A DNA stretch of 64,000 nucleotides from Hippasteria phrygiana (taxonomy: Eukaryota > Echinodermata > Asteroidea > Valvatida > Goniasteridae), in the NCBI GenBank assembly GCA_037893225.1, contig JAZGUH010000104.1, positions 62,001 to 126,000 of the forward strand, in the 5' to 3' direction. This document shows, piece after piece, positions 45,845 to 58,089 of this stretch. Numbering within the stretch: the stretch's first letter is position 1; the number at the start of each line of letters is the position of its first letter. The notes below the pieces were generated by a model, which worked only from the letters and a program-made list of their open reading frames with translations, was not told the DNA's origin and made no database searches. The translations under genes and the position numbers were made by a program.

Positions 45845-45865
45845 CCCCCCCCCCCCCCCCCCCCC
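45845..45865 (+). repeat. poly-C run, 21 bases
   Basis: Uninterrupted C homopolymer directly after a GGGTTAGGGTTAA word. Confidence 0.9.
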
Positions 45866-46233
45866 TCCCACTTTGTTTTTTACAATGTGTAAAATTTAGG
45901 CAGCCGAAGGGACCGGCACTGGCATAGTTTGTCGCATCTCATTGGTAGATTTAGGGTTTAGGGTTACTGTATGGGAAAAGTTCTGTGCGCCCTTACATGT
46001 TTGCTGTTTGAGAAACGGCCAGCACATTTGAGGGCGCTATGTGGCGCTGTGATTGAAACCAAGTGTGTATACTGGTATTTTACTGACGGAACCCGTGCAC
46101 CAGTTTGCGTACACCAAAGTAAAGCCTTGCGCTAAAACGTGTACACATCATGATACACATGACAAATTTCCAGTTGGATGCACACAAAACTGTAGTGTGT
46201 GTACACGTTGTGTTTCGGGCATTCAGCAGTGTT

Positions 46234-46724
46234 AAGCCGTGTCCGCACTGGACTCTTTTTTTTGGAAGGTTTTACCGAGACGATGGTTAAATGAAAAATG
46301 GTCAAATGTGACCACTGTCCGCACTTGGACTTTCGTCACAGGAAAATTTTACCAAGACCATGGTAGAAGTAACCGAGCTGTCACTATAACGACAGCGTGG
46401 TGTCCCTGTGTCGCATGCATGGTGTCCCTGTGTAGCATGACCTCGCGCTCAGGCCGGATGTATGCTTTCCTGAGCCGCTTTTACCGACTCGCACTGTCCG
46501 CACTGGACTTATAGTCTCGGGAAAAGTTACCTGGTCAGTTTTCCTGGGCAGTTTTCCTGGGCAGCTTTCCTGGGCAGCAGTTGCCCAGTAGAAGTAACCG
46601 CTGGACTCGGTAAAAGTAACTGAAAGGAAAACGTCCCAGGCTGTCCGCACTGGACTTAAAATGGGAAAAGTACCCATCGTCTCGGTAAGCTTTACCAAAA
46701 AAAAGTCCAGTGCGGACAGGGCTT
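46234..46724. mobile_element. 491-bp MITE with ~50-bp terminal inverted repeats
   Basis: AAGCCGTGTCCGCACTGGAC at the left is mirrored by GTCCAGTGCGGACAGGGCTT at the right (one mismatch). Pairing continues through TTTTACCGAGACGATGG. GTCCGCACTGGAC-type words recur inside (46316, 46495, 46640), together with four TTTTCCTGGGCAG mini-repeats (46535-46580), suggesting nested or repeatedly rearranged ends. Flanking octamers do not match cleanly, so the superfamily is open. The 137- and 91-codon frames here are artefacts. Confidence 0.8.
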
Positions 46725-46799
46725 TAGTGTAAGAGCAGCTCACCCCAGTGTAGGCACGCAGTGTAAAAATGTCACCTAATTGCCGGCATGCAGTCAACG

Positions 46800-48280
46800 A
46801 CCGTTTTCACATTTTCATCACCGAGGGAACTACATGTACATGTATGTTTCGCACACAGCCATATGAAACGGTTGTCTGAAAGCAGATCTCAGCCAGAAAT
46901 ATGCAATATGCATGTTGTTAATGATTTTTCTCTTTGAAATGGATCTGTAGTAACTGATGAGGATTTTCAAAACACTCGCTAGAGACAACAGGAATGTGAT
47001 TGCTCAATTTCGTTGAGTATTTCCATGCGGACTGATAGATGATGTCTGTTTAAGTATTAATAAGTAGTATCTTGCAATAAATCAGATATCTTCCGCATGT
47101 GTAAATTCCGCATCTAGGCAGCTTTGATCTTCATGGATTAACCCTTTTCAGAACAAAGAAATTTTGTTCCCGGAATCAATGTTTCAATCTTTTCTCGGAA
47201 ATAAAAAAAATTTGTGCACCTACGAAATGCAGCACTCGGGTACTTGCTTCCCCAGTTGAACAAATTTACAAGCCTGCCCTTCGAAAACGAAGCTTTTACA
47301 CATAAATTTTAAGTGCTGCACCACCGGATTACGAGAACGGTTTCTGTGTGTCACGACTGCAACTGCCCTTTTTAATGAAATCAAGCCTAGCCATTTTTCA
47401 TTTTTATGGCCATCTGTGGCCGGACTGCACGCTATCTCTTCACAGTCGTGAAATGGCAGGTCTCGACTTTTTGAGTTCCCGGGGACTTGGAATCCCTTGC
47501 CTGCTCTCCTTGCATCTGGTTTAATCAGTCCATTTCTCTCCCAAAGCTTTCGGCCGGAATCCCAGAAAATGGAGAGATCCAACAGAGGATCATCTTGAAT
47601 TACACTCTGATGTGTTTTTTATCTGGTGGTTGGTTGGCTGTACTTTACGGCAACGATCTTACATGTCCCATGTCGAAAAACCACAAAAGGGAATCTTCTT
47701 TCCAAGTAGATGGGAAACACGTGCTCGGGGTTTGTGTCACGCGCATTAATTTTGTCACTTCTTACAATTTACTGTGTAGATACTTATCAAGGATGCCAGT
47801 TTTTTTTAGCCAGAAGGCTTTTTCATGTTAAATGTTGGGCTAAGTTCTGACCTTAATTAAGGCGTATAATCAGCCTTCTCTTACCTTATTTTCACTCTCT
47901 AGACAAGAACCTCACTGACATCCCTGACATACCGTGTAGAATTAATGCAGAATGAAAGAAGGGGAGATTGAGGTTCAATCCCATGGTAATGCAGGTTTTT
48001 TTTAGGGTACCTCATGGTGCATGTCACTCTAACCCTGTAAAACCTCGAGGGCAACCTTGAGGTACCGTCTCTTTAATTCTGCATCTTCCCCTGAGGCCCA
48101 AAAATAAATAGTTGTGTTGCCCTCCGTCACCGACTCTAAAAGTCGGATCTTGTTTTTGTTTGTTTGTTGGTTTTTTTGTTGGTTTTTTTGGTCACAATGT
48201 TCACAGAAATTATCAAAATCGTTCCTTTTTCCGCACAAAGTTTTATTAATAATTGTCTTTAAATACATCTACGACAGTAA
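46800..48280. other. no supported gene
   Basis: Frames of 120 (-, 47220-47582) and 114 (+, 47487-47831) codons overlap each other without a recognisable domain. A pyrimidine tract with an acceptor-like TTTCACTCTCTAG at 47890-47902 is followed by GACAAGAACCTCACTGACAT and a GTGTAG donor-like site, but a 31-base exon cannot be supported on that alone. Confidence 0.35.
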
Positions 48281-48281
48281 A

Positions 48282-48490
48282 AAGTCACCCGATACAAGAA
48301 TGAAAGCCACTCTAGGTATAAAGGGCTACAACAGAGGTCGTGGGGTTTGCTACATTTTTGGTCGCCAGCCCTACTACCCTTACGGTTTTTCTGGGTGCAG
48401 ATCTAAACGGGATACCAAAGAAATTATCCTAATTTTCAGACCCAGAGCGGGGGTAACTTCCACCATTGGTGAGACCAATTCGCCTCCTAT
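48282..48490 (+). repeat. dispersed repeat family F (copy 4)
   Basis: The most complete tail in the window: GGGTAACTTCCACCATTGGT then GAGACCAATTCGCCTCC. The start AAGTCACCCGATACAAG matches copy 2. Confidence 0.7.
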
Positions 48491-48559
48491 GAAAAGGATA
48501 CTGTAGGTGGAGCACTGGTTGACAATTTTTTCTCGTACATGCCGTCTTTACTGTGAGTT

Positions 48560-50620
48560 ATTGTGTATAGAGGTTTTCAGGAAACAGTAAGCCGAGGCCG
48601 TTGGACTGAGACTAACGGTCACCCAGCGACCCTGTGTACATTTACATACAAAGTACAGTGTACTGCATGCACTTTTTCCCACTTCCCCCTACAAGTCGTT
48701 TGCCCTGGTAATTTTCAGCCGCTTCTTGACAGAGTTTATCTCTTTTCACACTCCCGGGGATGTGGTTCACTAATCTCCTTAATGCAGCCTGTTAACATTC
48801 CCCGCTTATTTTTATTTATTTTTTCAGCATGCGCGCTGAAGATGTGATAGTGCGTTCACTCTTGGGCCAAGCATTAACCTACTGGCCATCACACATTTTG
48901 AGGAAGCTAATTCGTCTTCAAGATATCAAATATAGCCCCTTAAAAACCAAAAAAAGTCCACGTCTCCCGACAGGTGCTTGTTGGTCCCACATACGCCTAT
49001 TCTTTATATATAGCCTGTGCTATGCATGTATGCATCAGAAGAAGGCATGTACAAATGTACCTGAATTTTGTTTCTGTTGACATTTTGAGGGTTTATAAAC
49101 TCTAAAAACGGATTGGTTGAGATGACCATACATGTATATATATTTGTTAAAACGACCAATTATTGGTAGATTTGTGTCCAACCAATCTATCAATCTACTG
49201 GTTATTGTCGACCAATCCATTTTATAGTGTACCATGTCAGTTGTGTCATGTTTGTTCAGTAACAGGAATGTATGGCCAGTACGCCATTATAATAAACGGC
49301 ACTGCAAGTACATGTACCGTAGTGGTGAATACATTTACATGTATATGCGCAATATAAATTAATATTTTTATTATCGTCAAAGATAATGTACTTGCACATG
49401 CAATGAAAGAGGGTCATGTATTTGGGATTACGCATTAGGCCCAAATAAGCTCATACTTTAATTCAGTATAACCACGTACATGTAGTCTAGTGGTGGGATA
49501 TAGATCTAGATTTTTAAACATTCGGTTTGAATTCCACAATTCGGTTTTGATTTTGGAAACCGGATATTCAAAGGCAACCTTAAAAGAAAATTAAACCTTC
49601 CATTTTTTGTGTGTGACGGGTTAAAATTTACAACTGGAACATCCTGCAATTTGCTCCATGGTCTCTGATTGTAACTGGTGGTCTTCTTGGTATATGAATA
49701 GCCAGCCCATCCACTTTTTTCTTTTCAACATTACAGTTCTGGAGTGTTTTTGTAAAAGCCCAGTGGTCACTGAATCCTGCCAACTACATGTATATCCAGT
49801 CATTGGGAGGGCTTTTCATGCGACATCTCACTCATGTTTTGTTGGCGTGACTATGAGCTACATGTAGGTAGGAACTTCCGGTGAAATCAGATAACCGTTA
49901 TTCGATTTGAGTAAAATTAGAATAACCGAATTTTGAAATATCTGATTTCTGCCACTGCGATAATCACGGATCTGTGGCTTAAATGACCATTGCCAATTCT
50001 CTTGTGGCCTACGTGTCGGTCACTCTGGAATCTACGTCAAACTGTGCTTGGTTTTCAATACTGAAACGAGTTATTGCATTGTGTAGTACACTGTGCCCTG
50101 AACGTGTTGAGTAAGGAATGAACTGCTTGTTTGATGTGCACTATTTTCACACTTGTGAAGGGCAAAGCGTAGCATTAGATTACATTGACGTCAACGGCAA
50201 CCGCAGCGCATACGTCCAGCAGTCGGGTAGTTTTAGGCCAATTGAAATTAATTTCACCCATCAGTATTTTTTTTTACATATCCATACCTTTGCAGTGTAA
50301 TGGGATACTCTTTTTTGATGTGGAATCGATATAATATGCTTTTTCCTCACTTTTTAAAAGTTCAAACTGTTTCCTGACATGTGAGGACACTGTTACTTGG
50401 TCATTTTAGCCACTAACATTACAATTTCGGCAATTACAGTAAAAAAAGAACTTTATTTACTGACAGACTATCAAGTACAAGATGGAAACTTGCTCTTAGA
50501 CATAACCTTACAGGGAAAAAAATCTACAAGATTTCTGCACAAAATTAACTATGATACAATAAAATGACCTCACTGCTGTGCTCGTGAATAATGATTACCA
50601 CCCTACCGCACCCCACCTCC
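48560..50620. other. no gene seen; possible diverged MITE at about 49489-49956
   Basis: Around 49489 AGTGGTGGGATATA... and around 49956 ...ATATCTGATTTCTGCCACTGC are loosely inverted, both near ATTCGGTTT/AACCGAAT words. This may be an old MITE with hAT-like ends, but target duplication was not seen. Confidence 0.3.
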
Positions 50621-50639
50621 ACCCCACTCCAAACTCCAA

Positions 50640-50688
50640 ATCCCCACTCCCACCCCCACCCCCACCCCCACCCCCACCCCCACCCCCA
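50640..50688 (+). repeat. (CCCCCA)n microsatellite
   Basis: About eight hexamer units CCCCCA/CCCACC in tandem. Confidence 0.85.
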
Positions 50689-52034
50689 AGCTACATGTAA
50701 AGTGGAGTTTAGCTGATCACGTGTTCACGGCTGGTTCGTAATCGTGCATTGGCGATAATTGAATACTTTATAACATCAGTTCATAGACGGATGCAAGCGA
50801 CCCCCACCAAATATGACCGAGAGCGTCGGTGAATGTCAAATGAATATTTTTGTTTTTATAGATAACGAGCCTTGAAAAATTCTGTCTTCAGTAAAAACGG
50901 TTTATGAATATTGTAAGGTATCCTTGGTCGGCGAATGAGACAATATTTGAAAATTTGCAGACGACCTTGCGAAACAGATGTGACTTTAGTGTGTGCATGT
51001 GTGCATTGACTTTATGTAGGTTGACAGATGCACCTGATGACAAGTTCATGAAGATCCTTGAACAGTGATCCAGACAGGTCATCCCCAAAGTGTTTTGCAT
51101 TTCGGAGAGATCTCATTTATTGTTCCACTACTGTGTGCATGCACATACGTCAGCGATGTGGCAACCTCTTAAACTGTGTGAATCGTTTTTCACAGACAGA
51201 TGAGACACTTGGGAAATCAAGCAAAACAATCGTGACATAATTTGAAGGCAGTTTGGTCAAGAAGGCTTTCTGGTCTTTTCTTGTTCAAGGACATTCGCAG
51301 GCTGTTAGGCGATTGACGTGGAGACATATTTATGCCAGTGAAATATAATTTGTTCATAGATGTAGAGTGTATAATGTACAGGCCATAATTATTTGAACGA
51401 GGGTTTCGTATGTGATTTCAAAACCGCCTGACCAAACCCACAAATATATAATACCCGCCTGTCCACTCCCTTAAAATTTTGTACACTAAAGCCTTTGCTG
51501 CAATCTGTGCCTACATTGTTGGCACTTTTTTTCAGGGTGAAAATATTATTATTATCCTGGAAGTTGTAAAAGAGAGATTTTTTGAGAAGGGCTTGTACAT
51601 TTATACAAGCAAACACCTGCCTGTCCAAAATGATTTTTTGGAACCCATTGAACAAGCGGCTAGATGACACTGATTTGGATATTGAAGCTAGATTGGAAGT
51701 ACGATGGTTTTTGCAGGAAACATGAGGAAAATGCAAAGACTCATCATGCCACGTGGCAGGGACTCGTGCTAATTAGATACCGACAAAAACTATGGCTGTA
51801 TGAAATCTCATCACAGGCCATTCCAGGCCGGCCACTGTTGAGTTGTGATCATACGATCTGCATAAAAAGCACCCGTCGTAACTGCATATAATATGCAGAT
51901 GTTACAGCACAGCAGTGGTTGCACTCTAGTGCCTCGAAGCTCTAGCATGTGATCCTGATTGGAACGGCCTGTTAATACGCATTAGATCAGGCAGGCGTAA
52001 AACAAGGAATGCTAGGTCTCGTCCCGTTGGGGGT

Positions 52035-52047
52035 GGGGGGGGGGGGG
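52035..52047 (-). repeat. poly-G run, 13 bases
   Basis: The only G homopolymer of at least 9 bases on the + strand that I found. Confidence 0.85.
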
Positions 52048-52729
52048 TGGCCTGGCAATCGTCGGCCAATCTGCGGCAGATCTCAGTGGCGCCATCGCAT
52101 GCACCAAGTACAGTCAACCCCGGGCCCAGCATTCGTGATGAATTTATTTCACGAGCTAGCGTGAGTGGGGCCGAATTAAGGATTTAACTGTTTAAACAAG
52201 CATTTAAATCTTAATGAGCCGATTCCGGGTTTTTTCAAGGAACATTGCCCGCGAACGTGTATCTGCCAGATGCAAGACGGGGTCATATAGGAGTAACTGT
52301 ATATATGCTGGGCAAACATGTAGTAAGATATTCAATGAATCTTCTATTGCAGAATGAGAATTGAAGCCGATTCATATTTGTGATTTGCAGAGGCCCAAAT
52401 GGCACTGCATCTAGATTAAACAGCTCTGAGCCATGGGGAGGGGGGTTAGAGGTTTGGAATCTGATATCCAGGATTATTTTACATGAAGCAGAACCTGTGT
52501 AGAACTTTGTGCTTTGAATGAGTGGAATTCCTTGTGGCAAGGGAAATTAAACCCCCAAACCATTGTACATGTAGCTTCTGCGAGGGAAAATCTTGAGGCA
52601 TACCTCGGGCTCCCAGGATACTGCAATCTCCCCGCTTAATTCTTTTTTCTTTTTTTTCCTGTTCAAATTTTATATTGGGCAATCTTTTCGTCCTTGGCAA
52701 TTCCATTTACATGGTAATTTTAATTTATG

Positions 52730-53290
52730 CTGTCGCCGTCTTGACATGCCGGGTGCAGCCTGGAAAACCCCTGACATTTAACGCACGTGTGTGCACTGCC
52801 TGCTTCCTTGGCCGCCTGATTACCATGTCCAGGGCATTAACCGCACGGCCACCGTGCCCGTCATTGAGAGGGAATGACTGCCGAATCCGAAAAGAGAAAA
52901 AAAAAACTATAAGAAGGAAAAGAATATAAAAAAGAAAACCAAAGGACTAAGTGAGGAGGCAGGAAGCTTTGGTGTTCAGTCGGTGTAAGGGGGTTCCTCT
53001 TTCCACTCAAGGCCGAGCGCCGAGTGTGCGTGCCGTCTCCCGCCTCTTCCCCGTGCACAAGAACTTCTCACTTTTCCGGCGTGCCTCGTGTTGGGTTTCA
53101 CTACATATCCGCTCTGACGTGAGGCGACGCCCTCTGTTGGTGAATACTCGCAGGAAGCCCTCAAGTAAAACTGAAGAAACTCTCTCACGATGTTCCACAG
53201 ATGTGCTCATCGATCATCATAAAACCGCTAAAACTCCTGTGGATATGTCCTCTCATGTTGATTGTGGTGAAGGATACGTTTTTAACGCGC
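52730..53290. other. GC-shifted repeat-poor block
   Basis: Overlapping frames on both strands (121 codons +, 70 and 67 codons -) have no recognised domain. The block is richer in CpG than its surroundings. Confidence 0.25.
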
Positions 53291-53639
53291 TTGATTTGTC
53301 GGGTACAATTGTGTAATTCCCGTAGACCAGCAGCTGAAGAAACAGTGCGCTTGAATATACAGTGTCGGCACATGCATGTACCATTCATGACACTTATGAA
53401 GGATAAACTCAACTGTCATAAATTAAAGTGGCCATGCAATACTACATTGTATTTTTATGATGTGAATACATCCAGCAGGACAATTATTTCCAGGCTGCTA
53501 CATGTATACATTTCAAGGTCTTCTGCAGCAATTCTAGTGAGTAATTGCAAAAGTTTGGTTTACGGTTCTGCAAGTTTTCATATTCATGATCAGCGTATCA
53601 TCAGCTGTGGTGACTCCATAGCATTTAGAAATAAAAAAA

Positions 53640-53905
53640 AAAAAAAATTAACATTTTCTACATTTCGACATGACATTGAGTTGGGCTCATCCTTACAATC
53701 ACTCTCTCACCCGGAGATCTGTTGCTACTCTTAGTCTGTTCTACAGATATTTTCATGGTAAATGTTACACCGGCTTGTCCAGCTTGGTTCCTCCAGTTAG
53801 GGTGTTTGAGCGTGAAACTCTGCTTTCCGCCTGTTCCCACCAATAAACTCTAGCTGTACCTAGATGTAGAACGAAAGGCTTTGCCAATAGCTTTTGTGGA
53901 ACTTT
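53640..53905 (+). mobile_element. LINE 3' end, copy C
   Basis: Similar to copy A from AACATTTTCTACATTT through CTTACAATCACTCTCTCACC, TGTTCTACAGATATTTTCAT, GGCTTGTCCAGCTTGGTTCC and TTGCCAATAGCTTTT. The coding tail is broken by frameshifts. The 177-codon frame 53201-53734 merely ends inside it and is not a gene. Confidence 0.7.
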
Positions 53906-53925
53906 CCTCCCCTTCCACTTTTGGT

Positions 53926-54045
53926 GACCCCAGTTCGAAGCCAGCCAGGGATGATTTGTGGATTGGGTCGTCGGTCCCCTACCTGATCTTTCGGGTTTTT
54001 CACAGAAAAATCATTTTGGGTTGTTCTCCCACGCCCGAAACTGAT
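53926..54045 (+). mobile_element. SINE body fragment, copy 2 of the 21105 family
   Basis: GTTCGAAGCCAG, TTTGTGGATTGGGTCGTC and CCCTACCTGATC align with the body at 21161-21215. Both are followed by a CTGAAA/CTGATG end. The tRNA head is missing. Confidence 0.55.
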
Positions 54046-54089
54046 GTTTTATTCTTTGTCATCACTCAATGGGTTCTTAGCTAGTGTAT

Positions 54090-55130
54090 TGATTATTAAA
54101 GTTTGATTTTTTTTCTTCTAGAATCCCGAGTTCAAAACAGAAGAAATACATATCATGAAAATAAATGGTCTAGCCCTGAAAGAATTTTATAAAATTAAAC
54201 AAAAATTTGTGATAAACAATTAACTCTCTATCAACTCGGTATTTGGGACAGCCCTATTTTAAGTGTGTGTATTTTGTTAAATAATTGTGCATGGTGGCTG
54301 TTTCATTCTTTTTAGTCGAAAATTTTAAATATTTTATATTTTATGGTAGAGCCTCGACGCAATCTTTCTCATTCATTTTTGGGTGCAATTTTTTATCGTT
54401 TGTTTTTATGGCTGAACCATACTTATGCTCATTTTTATTATGTTTTTGATTCCATTTGTGTGTATTTTGTTTATTTGTTTATTTTTTAAATTAATGTAAC
54501 ATTCTTGCAATTTGGCCTGTGGGCCACGATATGAATGAAATAAACCAAAAAGAAAATAAACAGGTGTTCAGAAGGGTATAAATAGTGTAAAAAGTCTTGC
54601 TGAAGCATTTCCAGCTTCTGAATGCTCCTGGGTAGTTGTCCGCAATTTTGTGTCCAAGTTTAGGCAATTAAGTCCCCATTCAAATGTTTACATGTACCTA
54701 TCAACCTAGCCATGAAAGTTGTTCATTAAGAGTATCAACTGTACAATCCGTATCAATGATTAAACCAGCTTCAATTACTACTCAATTTGGCCCCCGCACT
54801 TTCTGTTAATTACCCGATGCATTCTTTGCCCAGCACAGGGCCCCCACACCAACCATCTCGTGTTAATCAATAACGCTGTTACTCTCCACTCCGTTGTAAT
54901 GAAGAATGTCAGCTTTACCAATACGGAATGACATTATTGCGGCCGACACAATTACGCGACACGTGATAATTACTTGACACAATTTCAGTGCACGTACATG
55001 TAACCGTCGCACGTACAGTAACGATACACATGATACAGTTGTTACCTGGATGTGAGATTTACCGTCTACCTGTGATATCATGACACATTTTACATGTATT
55101 ATGCATTATGTGCCACTCAACTATTTGGCT
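54090..55130. other. no gene; repeat-poor block with HNF1-like site
   Basis: The part 54700-54980 is repeat-free and contains several TTAATTA/CAATTA words and GTTAATCAATAAC (54862-54874), one base from the HNF1 consensus GTTAATNATTAAC. A regulatory role is inference. Confidence 0.3.
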
Positions 55131-55134
55131 GGAG

Positions 55135-55500
55135 TTACACTGTTGGCTAAAGTTAACCCAAACTCCCTACATCATTTTTTCGACATGTAACCTGAATCCT
55201 CCAATATCCTCCGATTCCAAAATCCTCCAATGTTGGTTAGTGGGAACCATATCCTGAATCCTGCAAAATCCGCCACTTATAAACACCCTAGTAACCTCAA
55301 TCCTCCAAAATCACCCAGCATCAGATTGGGCCTGATGACCTGGAACCTCCATTTTCCTCCAAAGGCAGAAATCCTCTAATGCCTTAAATTGTGCAAAATC
55401 CTCCGATGCTTCAACTTCCAAAGACCCCACAGTCCTCCAGATTCCTTCATTTGGCAAAGAGGATTTTGGAGGGTTTGGGAAGGTTGGGATCATTTAATAT
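55135..55500 (-). repeat. dispersed repeat, 'CCTCCAAAATCC' family (copy 2)
   Basis: Inverse of 4660-4965. Shared landmarks are CAGATTGGGCCTGATGACC, CCTCCGATGCTTCAACTTCC and GGCAAAGAGGATTT. Confidence 0.65.
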
Positions 55501-55838
55501 TCTACTGCAGTGTCATACATGTACACAAATCCATTTAGAGTGACTGTTTTGCTGCAATACAGGGGAAATTGCTTTGTAACAAGTTGGGAACATGGAACAA
55601 GGCATTTAGAAGTATCTTTACTATACTTGGCAGTGCTGCTCAAAACCACTGATCGATTTCTTGATGAAGTAATTGTTGAACAAGACAATAAGTTCGCAAA
55701 TTGACACTTATTCAGCAATTTGAAAAATGGTGTAACCAGTTAAATACATTTAGATAACCTTTTTCCTTAAAACAAAACAAAAAAACACACCCCAAAAACC
55801 AGTGGAATACATTTAGAAAGGCAAACAAACCATGTTTA

Positions 55839-56160
55839 GGGAGCACTGCCTAAACCATGGTCGAGCCAGGCCATTGAAAAGCCTGGCCAGGCCCGGGCCT
55901 TCTGGCTTTTAAAAAGTCTTGCTACTGTGAGCCACAAATCACCTAACAGAGCATCTACTAGTGATTGCTTTTGTTGTCATTCCATTCACGGGCCGAAGAT
56001 CAAGTCTGGGTGAACAATGGGATCTGGCTGGACTCCAGCATTAGTGGGCAGTTTATTGTGTACAACCACAGGATTATAGAAGTCTGAAGGTTCGGGCGTT
56101 CTCAAGGCTTGGCCAGGCTTTTCAACGGCCTGGCCCGACTATGAGTGAGGCAATGCTCCC
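55839..56160. mobile_element. 322-bp PIF/Harbinger-like MITE
   Basis: GGGAGCACTGCC and GGCAATGCTCCC form the ends, and pairing extends about 65-70 bases through GCCAGGCC(A/G)TTGAAAAGCC. TTA stands on both sides (55836-55838 and 56161-56163). A 3-bp TTA target with GGG ends is characteristic of PIF/Harbinger. No ORF is present. Confidence 0.8.
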
Positions 56161-56559
56161 TTAATAAGTAACAATACTCTTGAATGTGTAACTGTTAGCT
56201 TAGAATTTTCTTTCCTTTTGACTTGTACATTCTAAGCACAAATCTTTATTCATTTTCCATTGTCTATTTAAGTTATTAAACCATTTGAAGCATGCGGTGT
56301 GGCTGAATGAAAGGACCAGAAAGGCACAATGTGGCATTTTGTAGTTACAGGCAGAAACAACCCTTTTTTTTTTCCCACCGGGATATCAATTTTGGATGTT
56401 AACATTTGTGTACGTCTGGAAAACTCCTTTCTGTCATATTCCAGTTTCGTAACTGAATTCAGTCTAGAAATATTGCTTTGGAGTGATTTTTTTTTTTTTG
56501 CACGGAGTGTATAATAATTACGGTCCACTCACTGTGAGGTTCATTTTCCCTAAATAAGA

Positions 56560-57180
56560 GGTCATGACTCTTTAACAACTTCAAAAGGTTATACGCATAG
56601 CATGGAATATGGAATAAGCTACATGTACCACCAGTATAGGGTACTTTGAATTAAAAGCTTTATAACTTATCACGTACGTTATTGGACCACTTTCAGGAAA
56701 CACCATAATCTTAAATTACAATTTTTGCTATTTTCCCACCCGTTCTGTGATGCCAGATCACAGATCTGCCTACGCATTCCCCCCCAAAAAAGAACGTTTT
56801 ATCGGGGCATTTCTTGGCACTCTGGCAAGTCAATTCTCATCTTGTTTGACAGTCAAATGAATTTGACTGTCAATTTGACTGTAAAGTTTCTTGCAAGAAA
56901 ATGTCAAGTCTACTGTGGCCCTTTGTTTGGTTATCGTACACGAACGAAGTAAGAATATAGTTATTATTCCACCACATACCCTGAGGTAAGGTTGCGAGAC
57001 GCCCTAGTTCTGTCGGGGCAGCCATGCTGAACAGCTTTACCTTTCGAAGATGTGCTATATTGGCAACTTTTCACCGGTCTGATTTATTATTCAGAACATT
57101 CTGTGTCAGTCGGTCTTTTTTGTGTGTGGTTGCCCTTTTTCAGTAATAAATCACCACCACTAGAAAGCCTGAGGCAAAAC
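56560..57180. other. no gene seen
   Basis: A 75-codon frame at 56725-56952 has no recognised domain. GACTGTCAAATGAATTTGACTGTCAATTTGACTG near 56847 is a small local duplication. Confidence 0.35.
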
Positions 57181-57189
57181 TAATTTTAA

Positions 57190-57350
57190 AAGGAAAATGT
57201 TATCAGGTATGAAAACCTAGCCCTAAGGCAGAATGGAAAAAGAAAAGCCGAGTATCGTGCCCTTTTCAAAAAAGAAAGGAGACGGCCTTTTTTTTGTATT
57301 TGTATTTTTGTTCCTGCCCAGGTAGTATTTTTAAAGATTCCACCCATTTG
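57190..57350 (+). repeat. diverged copy of repeat family S
   Basis: Shares CGTGCCCTTTTCAAAAAAGAAA and CCCAGGTAGTATTTTTAAAGAT-like order with the cluster at 61830-62290. Confidence 0.5.
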
Positions 57351-57827
57351 TCCGAGATGTTCTAGTGTTGACAGTGGAGTCCATCAAAGCAATTCAAACC
57401 ACACAATAGATTGAATTGGAGAAACATCCTCTCTTCCTTTTTGTATTTTTTTAGAAAGAGGCAGACCCCTTAAAGACCTGCGACCTCTAAAGATGTCTTT
57501 TTTTAATACCATTTACTATTAATATTTTTTTTAATCAAAATGGCAAATCAACAAAATTAGCTTGCCCAATGTTTCCTACTTAAGCAAGTTCTTTCTCAAA
57601 GGCAAATGACAGTAGTATAAGAAAGCATGTAGGGGTGGATGGAGAAACACAAGAGAGAGATTAAGCCAGGGAGAGTGGGAGTAGGTGAACATCATGGGGA
57701 GTCAAGAAAGGGGAGGGGACAGACGGCAAGGAAACGAAATGACAAATCCTTAAAACGTTTGTCGAAGTGGAATAGTGTCTGGTACAAGTGTCTGTACATT
57801 GTATGTGTTTTGTTTTGTTTGGATTAT

Positions 57828-58086
57828 TCAACCCCTTGTGTCTGGCTGTTTTGGGGGCTGGTATACCAAGAACGGGCTGTCCAGCCAAGCATAAATGCAA
57901 ACAATAGGCACCACACTAAACAGTGTTCCTATTCATTGCACTTGGAGGCCTTCCCCCCCCCCCTTTCCTGTGATTAAAAGCATTGTTTAAAAAAACTCCA
58001 TCTATTTATTACACTCCCATTCAAGAACAATAAAGTTGAAACATGAATGGATTGAGTGTGCGCAGGAATGTGCATATAGACAACTG
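57828..58086 (+). repeat. dispersed repeat family G (copy 2)
   Basis: See 26205-26465. A C run of 11 (57953-57963) interrupts it where copy 1 has only CCCCCC. Confidence 0.7.
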
Positions 58087-58089
58087 GCC

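Noticed and set aside
6250..45970. GGGTTAGGGTT words suggesting interstitial telomere repeats
   Set aside because: At 13918, 16346 and 22904 they are the terminal inverted repeats of TTAA-flanked MITEs, and none forms a true TTAGGG array.
47220..47831. Overlapping 120-codon (-) and 114-codon (+) frames
   Set aside because: They overlap antisense, and neither shows a known motif or convincing splice sites.
53201..53734. 177-codon + frame, the longest in the window
   Set aside because: No recognisable domain; it runs from unique sequence through a poly-A run into a broken LINE fragment, so it is a chance frame.
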